A stretch of 64,000 nt of DNA from Kribbella jejuensis (GTDB lineage: Bacteria; Actinomycetota; Actinomycetes; Propionibacteriales; Kribbellaceae). Numbering within the stretch: position 1 is the first letter of the stretch; each line of letters starts with the position of its first letter. The stretch covers positions 2,976,001-3,040,000 of the forward strand of contig NZ_VFMM01000001.1 of the NCBI RefSeq assembly GCF_006715085.1, written 5' to 3'. The notes below the pieces were generated by a model. It searched no databases and had not been told where the DNA came from. It was given only the letters and a program-made list of their open reading frames with translations. Made by a program: the position numbers and the translations under genes. This document shows positions 8,193-16,548 of the stretch, in pieces.

Positions 8193-9100
8193 CGGTAGCC
8201 GGTGGTGTTGGCTGGTTTGCCTGGTTGTTGTACTTCGGTGAGGTAGCGCCAGGCGTCGGGGCGGGAGCCGTCCAGGTCGGTGAAGTTGTAGAGCTGGGCC
8301 AGTTCGCCGCTGGAGGTGGATTTGCCGTTCCAGCGGCGGACGTCGGGGTCGGCTGCCAGGGCTGCTACGGCTCGGCCGACGTAGGACGGGCTTTCGGAGA
8401 TCGCGAAGTGCGGGATGCGTTCGGTGGCGTCCTGCCAGTTGTCCTCGCGGACGCCGAAGGCCTCCAGCATCGCCTCCGAGCGGAGCCAGCCGGGCGTGAG
8501 GAGTACGGCGGTTGCGTCGTACTTGTCCAGCTCGTGCGCCAGCGCGAACGCGACCCGGCTGACCGCGCCCTTCGCGACGTCGTAGAAGAACGAGACGCGG
8601 TAGTTCTCCGCGTTGAACTCGTTCGTACCGTCGGTCATCTCGATCACCAGGCCGCCGGGCGACTTGATCAGCAGCGGGAGCGCGTAGTGCGCTGTGATCA
8701 CGTGCGTGTTCACCCCGAGCTGCAGTAGTCGCAGGCCCGCATCGAGGTCGCTCTCCCAGACGGTCTTGTCCCACTCGGGTTCGCCGTGTTGACCCCAGAT
8801 GTCGTTCACCAGGATGTGCAGCGCGCCCTGCTCGCGCTCGATCCGCTCGACCAGCGCCCGGACCTGCGCGGGATCCAGATGATCCACCGGTACGGCGATC
8901 CCGCGCCCGCCGGCCTTGTCGACCAGCTCCGCCGTTTCCTCGATCGTCTCCGGGCGATCCATCTCGGATCGTCGCGCCCGCGTGCTCCGCCCGGTCACGT
9001 ACACGGTCGCGCCGGCCGCGCCGAGCTCCACCGCGATTCCCCGGCCCGCCGCCCGAGTCGCCCCGGCGACCAGCGCCACCTTCCCCGCCAACGGCTGCAT
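8189..9100 (-). CDS. SDR family NAD(P)-dependent oxidoreductase
   Basis: 303 residues. VALVAGATRAAGRGIAVELG is the TGxxxGxG cofactor loop; the NNAG motif appears as VNDIWG and the catalytic region as EMTDGT...YRVSFFYDVAKGAV with the YxxxK lysine at the end. It matches a subgroup of long SDRs often annotated as dehydrogenases of unknown substrate. A strong GGAGGA ribosome site precedes ATG 9100. The divergent TetR gene and a palindrome over its start codon suggest that this oxidoreductase is the repressor's target. Convergent with the MBL gene by four bases. Confidence 0.87.
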   Translation of the reverse strand: MQPLAGKVALVAGATRAAGRGIAVELGAAGATVYVTGRSTRARRSEMDRPETIEETAELVDKAGGRGIAVPVDHLDPAQVRALVERIEREQGALHILVNDIWGQHGEPEWDKTVWESDLDAGLRLLQLGVNTHVITAHYALPLLIKSPGGLVIEMTDGTNEFNAENYRVSFFYDVAKGAVSRVAFALAHELDKYDATAVLLTPGWLRSEAMLEAFGVREDNWQDATERIPHFAISESPSYVGRAVAALAADPDVRRWNGKSTSSGELAQLYNFTDLDGSRPDAWRYLTEVQQPGKPANTTGYR

Positions 9101-9143
9101 CCCGTCCTCCTCCGAACTCAATCCATACACTGTACGATTATGT

Positions 9144-9160
9144 ACCATACGGCGTATGGT
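9144..9160. promoter_or_regulatory. TetR-type operator over the regulator's start codon
   Basis: ACCATAC and GTATGGT are perfect inverted repeats separated by GGC. The right arm contains the ATG of the TetR gene (9156) and the left arm contains most of a TACCAT -10-like element (9143-9148), so binding would block the leaderless regulator promoter and possibly the divergent SDR promoter. Confidence 0.7.
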
Positions 9161-9833
9161 TAACGTCGGCAACCGTTCCGGACGACCGCGGGCGGGGGAG
9201 GAGCGGCTCAGCCGGGAGGCGATCCTGCTCGCCGCGCTGCGGATTGTCGACGCCGAGGGCATCGACGCGCTGACCATGCGCCGGCTCGCGGCGACGTTGA
9301 AGGTGAACCCGATGTCGCTGTACCACCACCTGCCGAACAAGGCCGCCGTCCTGGCCGGCCTCGCCGAGCTGGTCTTCGCCGAACTCGAGCTACCCGACCC
9401 CGGCGACAGCGTGCCCTGGGACGAGCAACTGAAGGACGCCGCCCGCGCCTACCGGAACGGCCTCCGCGCCCACCCGAACCTCGCACTCCAGGTGCTGTCC
9501 GACCCGGCGGCGGTGTCGAACGTCGTCGTGGTCACGATGGAGCCGTTCTACCGTGCCCTCGATCGTGCCGGCCTGGCCCCACGCCAGATCTTCGAGGCCG
9601 CGAACACGCTGATCGACTTCATCCACGGTTTCAGCCTCGGCGAGACGTCCGTCCGCGGTGAGACCTTCGAGCTCGCGCCCGATCTCCTGGCCCAGGTCCG
9701 CGCCCTCCCAGAGGACAAGGCGCCGACCCTGACCCGGATCGTCAACGAACTGGGACCGGACGGTCTCGCCTACGACTTCGACAGCGGCTTCGAGTCGGGC
9801 CTGTCCACCCTGGTGGCCGGCTTCGCGCGATAA
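9156..9833 (+). CDS. TetR/AcrR family repressor with TetR_C_1 domain
   Basis: 225 residues. HTH region LSREAILLAALRIVDAEGIDALTMRRLAATLKVNPMSLYHHLPNK occupies about residues 17-62, and the C-terminal half (ALRAHPNLALQVL..., FIHGFSLGE) matches the TetR/tetracycline-repressor-like C-terminal class. It is divergent to the SDR gene with 55 bases between and has an operator on its own start codon, so autorepression is likely. It overlaps the convergent EamA transporter gene by 64 bases at the 3' end. Confidence 0.88.
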   Translation: MVNVGNRSGRPRAGEERLSREAILLAALRIVDAEGIDALTMRRLAATLKVNPMSLYHHLPNKAAVLAGLAELVFAELELPDPGDSVPWDEQLKDAARAYRNGLRAHPNLALQVLSDPAAVSNVVVVTMEPFYRALDRAGLAPRQIFEAANTLIDFIHGFSLGETSVRGETFELAPDLLAQVRALPEDKAPTLTRIVNELGPDGLAYDFDSGFESGLSTLVAGFAR

Positions 9834-10675
9834 CGCGAGATCGCGACGCCGACCAGGCACAACGCACCACCGCCGAACGCGAGCGGCGCCGGACTCTCGC
9901 CGAGCAACAGCCACCCGAGCGCGATCGCCAGCGGCGGAACCAGGTACGTCGTTGCGCCCATCCGCCCCGCGGTGGTCCGAGCCAACGCGTAAGCCCAAGT
10001 AGTAAAGGCGATCGCGGTCGGAAACGCGCCAAGAAAAACGATCCACCAAACGTTCGACGGCCGCACCTCGCGAACCAGGGCAGGCCCGAACGGCAAACAA
10101 GCAACCGCACCGATCACGCAGGACAGCCAGGTGACCTCCAACGCGGGAAGCCGCCCGAGCAGCGGCTTCTGTGACACGACACCGATCGCGTATGCCACCG
10201 CCGCGACCAAGCACAGCACCACGCCCCACACCTCGGTCCCACCACCGGACGACGACAGCCCGATCACGACGACGCCGCCGAACGCGACCAAACTCCCGAT
10301 CACCAACCGTTGCGGGAATCCCTCATGCAGGAAGAGCCCAGCCAGCAAGGCGATCAGCAGCGGCCCGATGTTCACGAGCATCGCCGTCGTGCCCGCATCG
10401 AGATGCCGCTCGGCCTCGTTCAGCGCCAGGTTGTAGACGCCGAACCACAACAGACCGCACACGAGCAACAATTTCCAGTCCGCCCGAGCAGGCCAGCGCC
10501 GCCGGCGGGCGAACACGAAGAACCCGAGCACCACGCTGCCGACGAGCAACCGCCCGAGCGACAGCGCGCCGGCGGACATCCCCTGTCCGACGTGCCGGAT
10601 CGCAACGAACGCCGACGCCCACAACACCACGGTCACCGCCGCCGCGCCCGCTGCAAGCGCACCCTGTTTCCTCAT
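9770..10675 (-). CDS. EamA/DMT family transporter
   Basis: 301 residues and ten predicted membrane segments in two five-helix EamA repeats (the first starting AAAVTVVLWASAFVAIRHVG, the second LCLVAAVAYAIGVVSQKPLLG). Drug/metabolite transporters of this class export amino acids or small metabolites; the substrate is not evident. ATG 10675 (MRKQG) gives a normal length; an in-frame GTG upstream would add an unlikely charged tail. The 3' end runs 64 bases into the TetR gene on the other strand. Confidence 0.86.
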   Translation of the reverse strand: MRKQGALAAGAAAVTVVLWASAFVAIRHVGQGMSAGALSLGRLLVGSVVLGFFVFARRRRWPARADWKLLLVCGLLWFGVYNLALNEAERHLDAGTTAMLVNIGPLLIALLAGLFLHEGFPQRLVIGSLVAFGGVVVIGLSSSGGGTEVWGVVLCLVAAVAYAIGVVSQKPLLGRLPALEVTWLSCVIGAVACLPFGPALVREVRPSNVWWIVFLGAFPTAIAFTTWAYALARTTAGRMGATTYLVPPLAIALGWLLLGESPAPLAFGGGALCLVGVAISRYRAKPATRVDRPDSKPLSKS

Positions 10676-10710
10676 ATTCGTACAACGTTTTCGCCACCCA
10701 TGATGTGACA

Positions 10711-11796
10711 CTAGGGCTCGGACGCTTCGGCAGCCGCCGAACTACGTGGCGCGGGCAACGAGGCAGGTACGACGAACGCGGTCAGCAGCACCGGGATCGT
10801 CAGGCCCGCGACCAGGATCGACATCGTGAACCACACCGACCCGACCGCGAACCCGGCGTACACCGCGATCGCCGACACCTCCGCGAACAGTCCCGAAACC
10901 GATGTCACGGTCGCCCGCGCCGGTCCGGTGATCGCGTCCTGCAGGCGCGCCTCGGACACCACGATCACGAGCTGCAGTACGCCGTACCCGATCGCGATCG
11001 GCAGGAAGCCCCACGGCGATCCGCTCAGCGCACCGACAGCGATCAGCACGGCCGTGACCGCCAGACCGCCGGCAAACGTTGCCGCACGCAACCTGTACAG
11101 AGGTCCGGCCAGTGCGCCGCCGATCGCCTGTGCCGCAACGGTTCCCGCGATCAGCAACGGGATCGCTCCGGTCGCGGCACCGGTCTCGCGGGCGAGCAGC
11201 GGGAAGTACTCGTCGAACCCGAGGAATCCACCCAGCAGCGCGACCAACAGCACCGCCCGCCGTACGACGCGACTGGTCAACACCTCGGACACACCGGTCC
11301 GCAACATGTGCACGTAGTTCGCGAGGGCGGCCTTGGCGCCGGGCTCGTCCGCCTCCCGCGCGCTCTCCACCGGCCGGGACTCAGGCAACGTCCACGCCAC
11401 GAATGCCTCGACAAGGCAGCTCAGTACGCTCACCATTCCGGCGAGCATGTAGCCGCCGAGGTCGAACAGGGGTGCCGCGACAACGGTTGCCGCGAGGTTC
11501 GTCACCAAGGCGGCGGAGCGGGCGCGACCCAGCAGGGTCGGGTAGTGCTCGGCGCGGCCCCGGGCGGCGAGTTCGTCGTACACAAAGGCTTCGTACGTAC
11601 CCGAGATCAACGCGGACGAGGCGCCCCAGAGGACGAAGCCCAACGCGAAGCCGGCGAACGAGGGCAGCGTGATCCAGGCGGCGTACCCGAGTCCGCTGAT
11701 CAAGGCACCGAGGATCAGCAGCTTGCGTCGCGAGTACGCATCAGCCCACGCGCCGGACGGGACCTCGAGGACGAATCCGGTCGCGGACCAGATCAC
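10711..11796 (-). CDS. MFS transporter, 5' end apparently damaged
   Basis: 361 residues from GTG 11796, about ten to eleven membrane segments; GAWADAYSRRKLLILG is the loop 2-3 MFS motif. Coding similarity clearly continues upstream in the same frame to about 11913 (LSARIIAVSALHDFIPLYPL..., an obvious first helix), but that stretch has no start codon and is preceded by an in-frame TGA at 11929-11931. A GTG at 11924 in a different frame (VTER...) would join it if one base were inserted. So either the gene starts at 11796 without helix 1, uses a rare start, or carries a frameshift or sequencing error. Confidence 0.75.
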   Translation of the reverse strand: MIWSATGFVLEVPSGAWADAYSRRKLLILGALISGLGYAAWITLPSFAGFALGFVLWGASSALISGTYEAFVYDELAARGRAEHYPTLLGRARSAALVTNLAATVVAAPLFDLGGYMLAGMVSVLSCLVEAFVAWTLPESRPVESAREADEPGAKAALANYVHMLRTGVSEVLTSRVVRRAVLLVALLGGFLGFDEYFPLLARETGAATGAIPLLIAGTVAAQAIGGALAGPLYRLRAATFAGGLAVTAVLIAVGALSGSPWGFLPIAIGYGVLQLVIVVSEARLQDAITGPARATVTSVSGLFAEVSAIAVYAGFAVGSVWFTMSILVAGLTIPVLLTAFVVPASLPAPRSSAAAEASEP

Positions 11797-12013
11797 GAAC
11801 AGCAGCGAGATCTGCGCAGCCGACAGCCCGTGGTCGGAGAAGAACAGCTGGTACAGCGGATACAGCGGGATGAAGTCGTGCAGCGCGCTGACGGCGATGA
11901 TCCGGGCCGACAGCGCTCGGTCACTGGGTCAATGGTGTGGAGGAAGTCTCATGTCCTCGACCATACCGGTAAATGGCGCGCGGCTCCCGGGGAATTTCCG
12001 TCAGAGTAGAGCG

Positions 12014-12880
12014 ATGGGAGAGGTCAGCGAACGGTTCTGGGCCAAGCTGCCGGACGGCAGCCGGGATGCCCTGGTGAACGGATTGAGCCAGTCCGAGTTG
12101 CAGTCCGTCCTGCTCGACGTGACCCGGGAGCGCGCGGCCAAGGTCAAGCCGGCGCGTCTGCTCGAGCGCTGGAAGCAGGACCGGTTCGTGCGGCCGTCGA
12201 CCGTCGACCCACGCGAGCTGGTGAAGACCCAGCAGCGGTTGTGGGAGCTGCTGCCGGAGAAGTTCGCGGGCGTGCAGCTCTCACCACTCGCGCCGCTCGG
12301 GACGTGCTCCGCGGTCGCGCCGATCAATCAGCACCAGATCGTCAGCACGATCCGCGGTACCGAGGTGGCCAGCGACCCCACCAACGAGCTGGCGATCGAG
12401 GCCGCGGTACGACGGCGCGCCGGCCAGGACCGCGTCCACCTGGCGGCCTGCCAGCGGGTGGTCCGCGCGCAACCGTTCGACACGCCGGGGTTCTCCGCAC
12501 ACTTCGAGCTCTTCGTCCTGGTGTCGAGCGCGCGCGACACCGGATCGTGCCGGACCGAGGCGGAGTTGCTGATCGACCACCTCGGCTTCTGGCACGCCGT
12601 GCTGGGCGACAAGGCCGGGTTGACGTTCACCGCGTTCAAGGAGTCCGCGCTGCGGGACCGGATCGAGGACACGGTCCGTCCTGCGCTCGGCGTACCGTTC
12701 ACCGAGGACACCGAGCGGACGAAGAGCGCGACGTACTACGCCGGTACCGGGCTCGGCATCGGCAACGGGATCGGCGACGGCGGGTTCACCACCTGGACCG
12801 CGGACCTGCTCGGCGACGCGAAGGAACGGTGCCTGACGTCCTGCATCGCGACCGAGTTCCTGACCGCTAGCGAAGCTTGA
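12014..12880 (+). CDS. conserved hypothetical protein, possibly class II aaRS-like fold
   Basis: 288 residues, no membrane segment or signal peptide. N-terminal helices (FWAKLPDGSRDALVNGLSQSELQSVLLDVTRERAAK) are followed by a domain with LAPLGTCSAVAPINQ, a basic strand region and a glycine-rich end (GTGLGIGNGIGDGGFTTW). The order of an arginine-bearing strand pair and a late glycine-rich loop loosely recalls class II tRNA-synthetase-like domains, but this is only an impression and no anticodon-binding domain is present. Function unknown. Start ATG follows AGAG; it lies 217 bases from the last certain MFS codon and converges with a GNAT gene. Confidence 0.65.
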   Translation: MGEVSERFWAKLPDGSRDALVNGLSQSELQSVLLDVTRERAAKVKPARLLERWKQDRFVRPSTVDPRELVKTQQRLWELLPEKFAGVQLSPLAPLGTCSAVAPINQHQIVSTIRGTEVASDPTNELAIEAAVRRRAGQDRVHLAACQRVVRAQPFDTPGFSAHFELFVLVSSARDTGSCRTEAELLIDHLGFWHAVLGDKAGLTFTAFKESALRDRIEDTVRPALGVPFTEDTERTKSATYYAGTGLGIGNGIGDGGFTTWTADLLGDAKERCLTSCIATEFLTASEA

Positions 12881-13268
12881 GCAGCCCGGCGTCGGTCGGC
12901 CGGAAACCGCAGGCGTCGAGGTAGAACGCGCTGAGGTGCGGCTCGAAGTCCACGTGCAACCACTCGCATCCGGCGGCGCGGGCCTCCGACGCCGCGGTCA
13001 GCACCAACTGCTTGCCGATGCCCTGCCGGCCGTGATCGGGATGGACGGCGGTGTCCAGCACGAACGCATGCGCACCGCCGTCCCAGCTCACCTGCACGAA
13101 CCCGACCAGTTGATCGTTGCTGAACGCACCGACCCAGGTCAGCGCCCAGCGCTCCAGCCGCTCGGCCCAGGCGTGTACTTCCGGCTCGCTCTCGAAAGCG
13201 GCCGCGTGCAGGAAGGACAACTCGCGATCGTCGACCGGGAACCGGACGACGTACTTCAGCTCTGTCAC
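12867..13268 (-). CDS. GNAT family N-acetyltransferase
   Basis: 133 residues. LDTAVHPDHGRQGIGKQLVLTAA is GNAT motif A with the acetyl-CoA loop RQGIGK, followed by WLHVDFEPHLSAFYLDACGFR as motif B. It begins ten bases downstream of the ClgR-like gene's stop in the upstream direction of transcription order reversed: the acetyltransferase and the XRE gene run in the same direction with nine bases between, the XRE gene being upstream. Acceptor substrate unknown. Ends overlap the convergent hypothetical gene by 14 bases. Confidence 0.83.
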   Translation of the reverse strand: MTELKYVVRFPVDDRELSFLHAAAFESEPEVHAWAERLERWALTWVGAFSNDQLVGFVQVSWDGGAHAFVLDTAVHPDHGRQGIGKQLVLTAASEARAAGCEWLHVDFEPHLSAFYLDACGFRPTDAGLLKLR

Positions 13269-13277
13269 CCGGTCAGG

Positions 13278-13631
13278 TTAGGCGACCAATGCGTAAGCCG
13301 TGGGGGAATTCGAGTACGCCCGGGGACCGGACGGGATGCGCTGGGTGCGCTGCTCGACCCGGATCGCTGCGGTCTGCAGGTGGACGGGCAGGTTGGACCG
13401 GACCGCGGTGGTCAGGTCGAACTGGACCTCGGCCAGCAGGTCGGTGAGCTGGAGGTCGAGGGCGCGGCAGATCGCGGCGAGGATCTCCGAGGAGGGCTCC
13501 TTGCGGCCGCGCTCGATCTCGGACAGGTACGGCACCGACACCTGGGCGAGCTCGGCGAGCTCCCGCAGGGTGATGCCCCGCTCACGCCGTAGTCGGCGGA
13601 ACACGTTTCCGATCACCTGGCGTAGCAACAC
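13278..13631 (-). CDS. clgR: XRE-family regulator resembling ClgR, with C-terminal YALVA
   Basis: 117 residues from GTG 13631, which has AGGAGG at 13639-13644 seven bases away. VLLRQVIGNVFRRLRRERGITLRELAELAQVSVPYLSEIERGRKEPSSEIL is very like the ClgR activator of clp and other proteostasis genes (VLLRxxIG start, HTH at about 18-50). The protein ends AYALVA, resembling the ssrA-type C-terminal signal recognised by ClpXP; ClgR of other actinobacteria is itself degraded by ClpP. Unlike typical clgR it is not next to cinA or recA here, so it may be a paralogue. It is upstream of, and probably co-transcribed with, the GNAT gene. Confidence 0.75.
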   Translation of the reverse strand: MLLRQVIGNVFRRLRRERGITLRELAELAQVSVPYLSEIERGRKEPSSEILAAICRALDLQLTDLLAEVQFDLTTAVRSNLPVHLQTAAIRVEQRTQRIPSGPRAYSNSPTAYALVA

Positions 13632-13734
13632 GACGGGCCCTCCTCGCCTCCGGATCTCCTGTATCGAGTGTGCCATCCGTCGCAGGCCGCCCGGACCGGA
13701 TCTGCCCTGAGCAGACTTTCTGCTGTCAGAAGAA

Positions 13735-14880
13735 TCAGCCGTCGAGCGCGTTCCGGAGGTCGGTGATCAGGTCCTCCGGGTCCTCCAGACCGAGGCTCAG
13801 CCGGAGCAGGCCGTCCGAAGGCTTCGCCTCTGATGCGACCAGCCGGTGGGTGAGCGCGGCCGGGTGCTGGATCAGGGTGTCGACCCCGCCCAGCGAGACC
13901 GCGTGCGTGATGAGCCGCAGCCTGCGGGCCACCTTGGACGCGGCCTCGAATCCTCCGGTCAAGGTGAACGCGAGCACGGCGCCCGGACCGGCTTGCTGAC
14001 GCCCGATCAGGCCTTGCGGGTCGTTCAGTCCGGGGTAGTGGACGCGCTCGACACCGGGCTGCGCGGACAGCCAATCCGCGACCTTGATCGCGGTCGCCTG
14101 CTGCGCCCGTACTCGCAGCGGCAGCGTCTGCAGTCCCCTGTGCAGTTCGTACGCCGCCAGCGGGTGCAGCAGGCCACCGGTCACAGCGCGGATCTGCCGG
14201 AGCCGGCCGACCCACCCCACGCCGGCCGCAACGACGCCGCCCATGACGTCACCGTGGCCGCCGAGGTACTTGGTTGCCGAGTGCAACACCAGGCTCGCCC
14301 CGTGCCGAGCCGGCTGCTGCAGGACCGGCGTGGCGAACGTGTTGTCCACCAGGACGGGTACGTCGCCGGCCGCGGTCACGACGTACCGCAGGTCGACCAG
14401 GTCGACCGTCGGGTTGGCCGGGGTCTCGACGATCACCAGGCCGGTGTCCGGGCGGATCGCTCCCGCGACCTCGGTGGGTTTGGCGTACGTCACGGTTGTC
14501 CCCAGGAGGCCTGTGGACAACAGGTGGTCGGTACCGCCGTACAGGGGCCGTACGGCGACCACGTGCGTACGGCCTGCCGCGACGATGGCGAGCAGGCACG
14601 CGGTGAGCGCAGCCATGCCCGAGCCGAAGGCGACCGCGCCGTCGGTCTGCTCGAGTTCGGCCAGCGCGTCCTCGAAGCGGGCCACGTTCGGGTTCCACAG
14701 GCGCTGGTAGACGAGGCTCCCGCCGTCCGGGCCGCGGCCCTGGGTGAGTTCGTCGTACGACGCTCCGCCGGCGTCGATGTCGGGCAGCGGGTAGGTGGTG
14801 GACAGGTCGATCGGCGGGACGTGGACGCCGAGCGCGGCCAGGTCGTCGCGTCCGGCGTGCACAGCACGGGTGTCGAGCAT
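13735..14880 (-). CDS. Cys/Met-metabolism PLP enzyme (cystathionine gamma-lyase/synthase type)
   Basis: 381 residues, standard for the family. LDTRAVHAG at the N-terminus, VYQRLWNPNVARFEDALAELE, the substrate/cofactor segment AFGSGMAALTA, ADNTFATP equivalent VDNTFATPVLQQP, and the PLP-lysine motif HSATKYLGGHGDVMGG are all present. It would catalyse gamma- or beta-elimination or replacement on cysteine, methionine or cystathionine. The divergent Lrp/AsnC gene 130 bases away is probably its regulator. The exact reaction (lyase, synthase or methionine gamma-lyase) cannot be decided from sequence alone. Confidence 0.88.
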   Translation of the reverse strand: MLDTRAVHAGRDDLAALGVHVPPIDLSTTYPLPDIDAGGASYDELTQGRGPDGGSLVYQRLWNPNVARFEDALAELEQTDGAVAFGSGMAALTACLLAIVAAGRTHVVAVRPLYGGTDHLLSTGLLGTTVTYAKPTEVAGAIRPDTGLVIVETPANPTVDLVDLRYVVTAAGDVPVLVDNTFATPVLQQPARHGASLVLHSATKYLGGHGDVMGGVVAAGVGWVGRLRQIRAVTGGLLHPLAAYELHRGLQTLPLRVRAQQATAIKVADWLSAQPGVERVHYPGLNDPQGLIGRQQAGPGAVLAFTLTGGFEAASKVARRLRLITHAVSLGGVDTLIQHPAALTHRLVASEAKPSDGLLRLSLGLEDPEDLITDLRNALDG

Positions 14881-15010
14881 CGCGGCCTCCTGTGGATAAC
14901 TGAGGAGACTGTGAATCTTCTGCGCGATAGCTGCAAGAGTTCCGAAGATAATTCGTCCACAGGCTCGTCCACACGCTGTGGATTCTGTGGATGGCCTTAC
15001 AGTAGATGGC

Positions 15011-15502
15011 ATGCCGAAGGATCGTCGGAGCCCGGGACCGGCGCCGCGGCCGGTTCCGGAAGGGCTCGACGAGGTGGACCGGAAGCTGGTCGACCTGCTC
15101 ACGGCCGACGGCCGGATGCCGAACAACGCGCTCGCGGAGGCGGCTGGGATCGCGCCGTCGACCTGCCTCACCCGGGTCCGCGCCTTACGCGAACGAGGGG
15201 TGATCCGCGGCTTCCACGCCGACGTGGATCTGGCCGCGCTGGGCCGGCCGTTGCAGGCGCTGATCGCGATCCGGATCGGCGCGCACTCGCGCGACGAGAT
15301 CGACCGGTTCCGGACGAAGGTCCCCAGGCTGCCCGGGGTGTTGTCGCTGTTCCATGTCAGCGGCGCGAACGACTACCTGCTGCATGTCGCCGCGACGACG
15401 CCGGACGCGCTGCGAGAGTTCGTCCTCGACCACCTGACCGCGGATCCCGCGGTCACGCACGCCGAGACGAGCCTGATCTTCGAGCACGTCCGCGGCGGTT
15501 AG
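15011..15502 (+). CDS. Lrp/AsnC family transcriptional regulator
   Basis: 163 residues. EVDRKLVDLLTADGRMPNNALAEAAGIAPSTCLTRVRALRERGVIRGFHADVD is the Lrp HTH with its recognition helix; the rest is the RAM effector-binding domain (VLSLFHVSGANDYLLHVAA). It is divergent to the PLP enzyme of sulfur amino-acid metabolism and likely controls it in response to an amino acid. TACAGT at 14998-15003 lies seven bases before the ATG, indicating a leaderless transcript. The stop codon interlocks with that of the convergent LLM gene. Confidence 0.9.
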   Translation: MPKDRRSPGPAPRPVPEGLDEVDRKLVDLLTADGRMPNNALAEAAGIAPSTCLTRVRALRERGVIRGFHADVDLAALGRPLQALIAIRIGAHSRDEIDRFRTKVPRLPGVLSLFHVSGANDYLLHVAATTPDALREFVLDHLTADPAVTHAETSLIFEHVRGG

Positions 15503-16518
15503 CGGGGCTTGAGACCCCAGGCCTCCGCGAGCAGCTGGAAGGAGTGCCGGCGTTCGGCGGGGTTGTGGATGTTCGTGGTGATGATCAGCTCGTCGGCACC
15601 GGCCTGGGTGGCGCGGCGGAGCAGGTCGGCGGCGACCTGGTCGGGCGTGCCGACGGACACCAGGCCGGCCCATTCCTCGACGGCGGCCTCTTCCGCCTCC
15701 GACCACGGGTACGCGGCGGCCTCCTCGGGCGACGGGAGCGGGCCCGGGCGGCCGGAGCGGAGGCGGAGCATGGACAGCGCGTTCGCGCGGGCGAGCTGCT
15801 GCGCGCGTTCCTCGGTCTCCGCGACGATCGCGGCGAGGGCGAGCATCGCGCGCGGTTCGCCGTCGTGCTCGAGGCGGCGGTAGTTCTCCTTGTACGCCGA
15901 GATCACGCCGGCCGGGTCGAGCGTGCCGAAGTGGCCCGCGTACGCGAACCCGGTGCCGAGCGCGGCGGCCGCCTGACCGCCGTACGTGCTGGAACCGAGG
16001 ATCCACACCGGCGGCAGCGGTACGTCGCTCGGCTGCGCGGTGATCGGCTCGAACGGATGCCCGGCCGGGAAACCTTCGGCGTACGCGCGGAGCTCGGCGT
16101 ACTGCTCGGTGAAGTCGTCCGCGCCGAGCGCCTCCCGGCTGCGGCGCAGCGCGAGCGCGGTGCGCTGGTCCGTACCGGGTGCACGGCCGATGCCGAGGTC
16201 GATGCGGTCCGGGTAGAGCCCGCCGAGGACGCGGAAGGTCTCGGCGACCTTCAGCGGCGAGTGGTTCGGCAGCATGATCCCGCCGGAGCCGACGCGGATC
16301 GTCGACGTGGCCGCGGCGACCGCCGCGATCATCACCTCGGGCGTCGAACTCGCCACGCTCGGGATGTTGTGATGCTCCGCCAGCCAGAACCGGTGATAGC
16401 CGGCCGCCTCGGCGGTGCGGGCCAACTCGAGCGTCTCGTGCAACGCCTCCGACGGCCGCGTACCCGTCGGCACCGGCGAAAGATCGAGCACGGACAGGGG
16501 CATCGGTTCGGCGCTCAC
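15499..16518 (-). CDS. LLM-class flavin-dependent oxidoreductase (luciferase-like)
   Basis: 339 residues from GTG 16518, or 334 from ATG 16503 (MPLSVLDLSPV). LSVLDLSPVPTG, RFWLAEHHNIPSVASSTPEVMI, and IRVGSGGIMLPNHSPLKVAE are hallmarks of the MsnO8-like bacterial luciferase family. It is a TIM-barrel monooxygenase or reductase that uses reduced FMN or F420. It lies downstream of, and same-strand with, a flavin-reductase-like gene 30 bases away that could supply reduced FMN. Confidence 0.88.
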   Translation of the reverse strand: MSAEPMPLSVLDLSPVPTGTRPSEALHETLELARTAEAAGYHRFWLAEHHNIPSVASSTPEVMIAAVAAATSTIRVGSGGIMLPNHSPLKVAETFRVLGGLYPDRIDLGIGRAPGTDQRTALALRRSREALGADDFTEQYAELRAYAEGFPAGHPFEPITAQPSDVPLPPVWILGSSTYGGQAAAALGTGFAYAGHFGTLDPAGVISAYKENYRRLEHDGEPRAMLALAAIVAETEERAQQLARANALSMLRLRSGRPGPLPSPEEAAAYPWSEAEEAAVEEWAGLVSVGTPDQVAADLLRRATQAGADELIITTNIHNPAERRHSFQLLAEAWGLKPR

Positions 16519-16548
16519 GAACAACTGCCAACCGCCGGCCGCGACAAC

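Noticed and set aside
14512..14899. DnaA-box-like TGTGGACAA (14512) and TGTGGATAA (14891) near the PLP enzyme
   Set aside because: They are 370 bases apart, one is in a coding region, and no third site or AT-rich element is near; two isolated hits are expected by chance.
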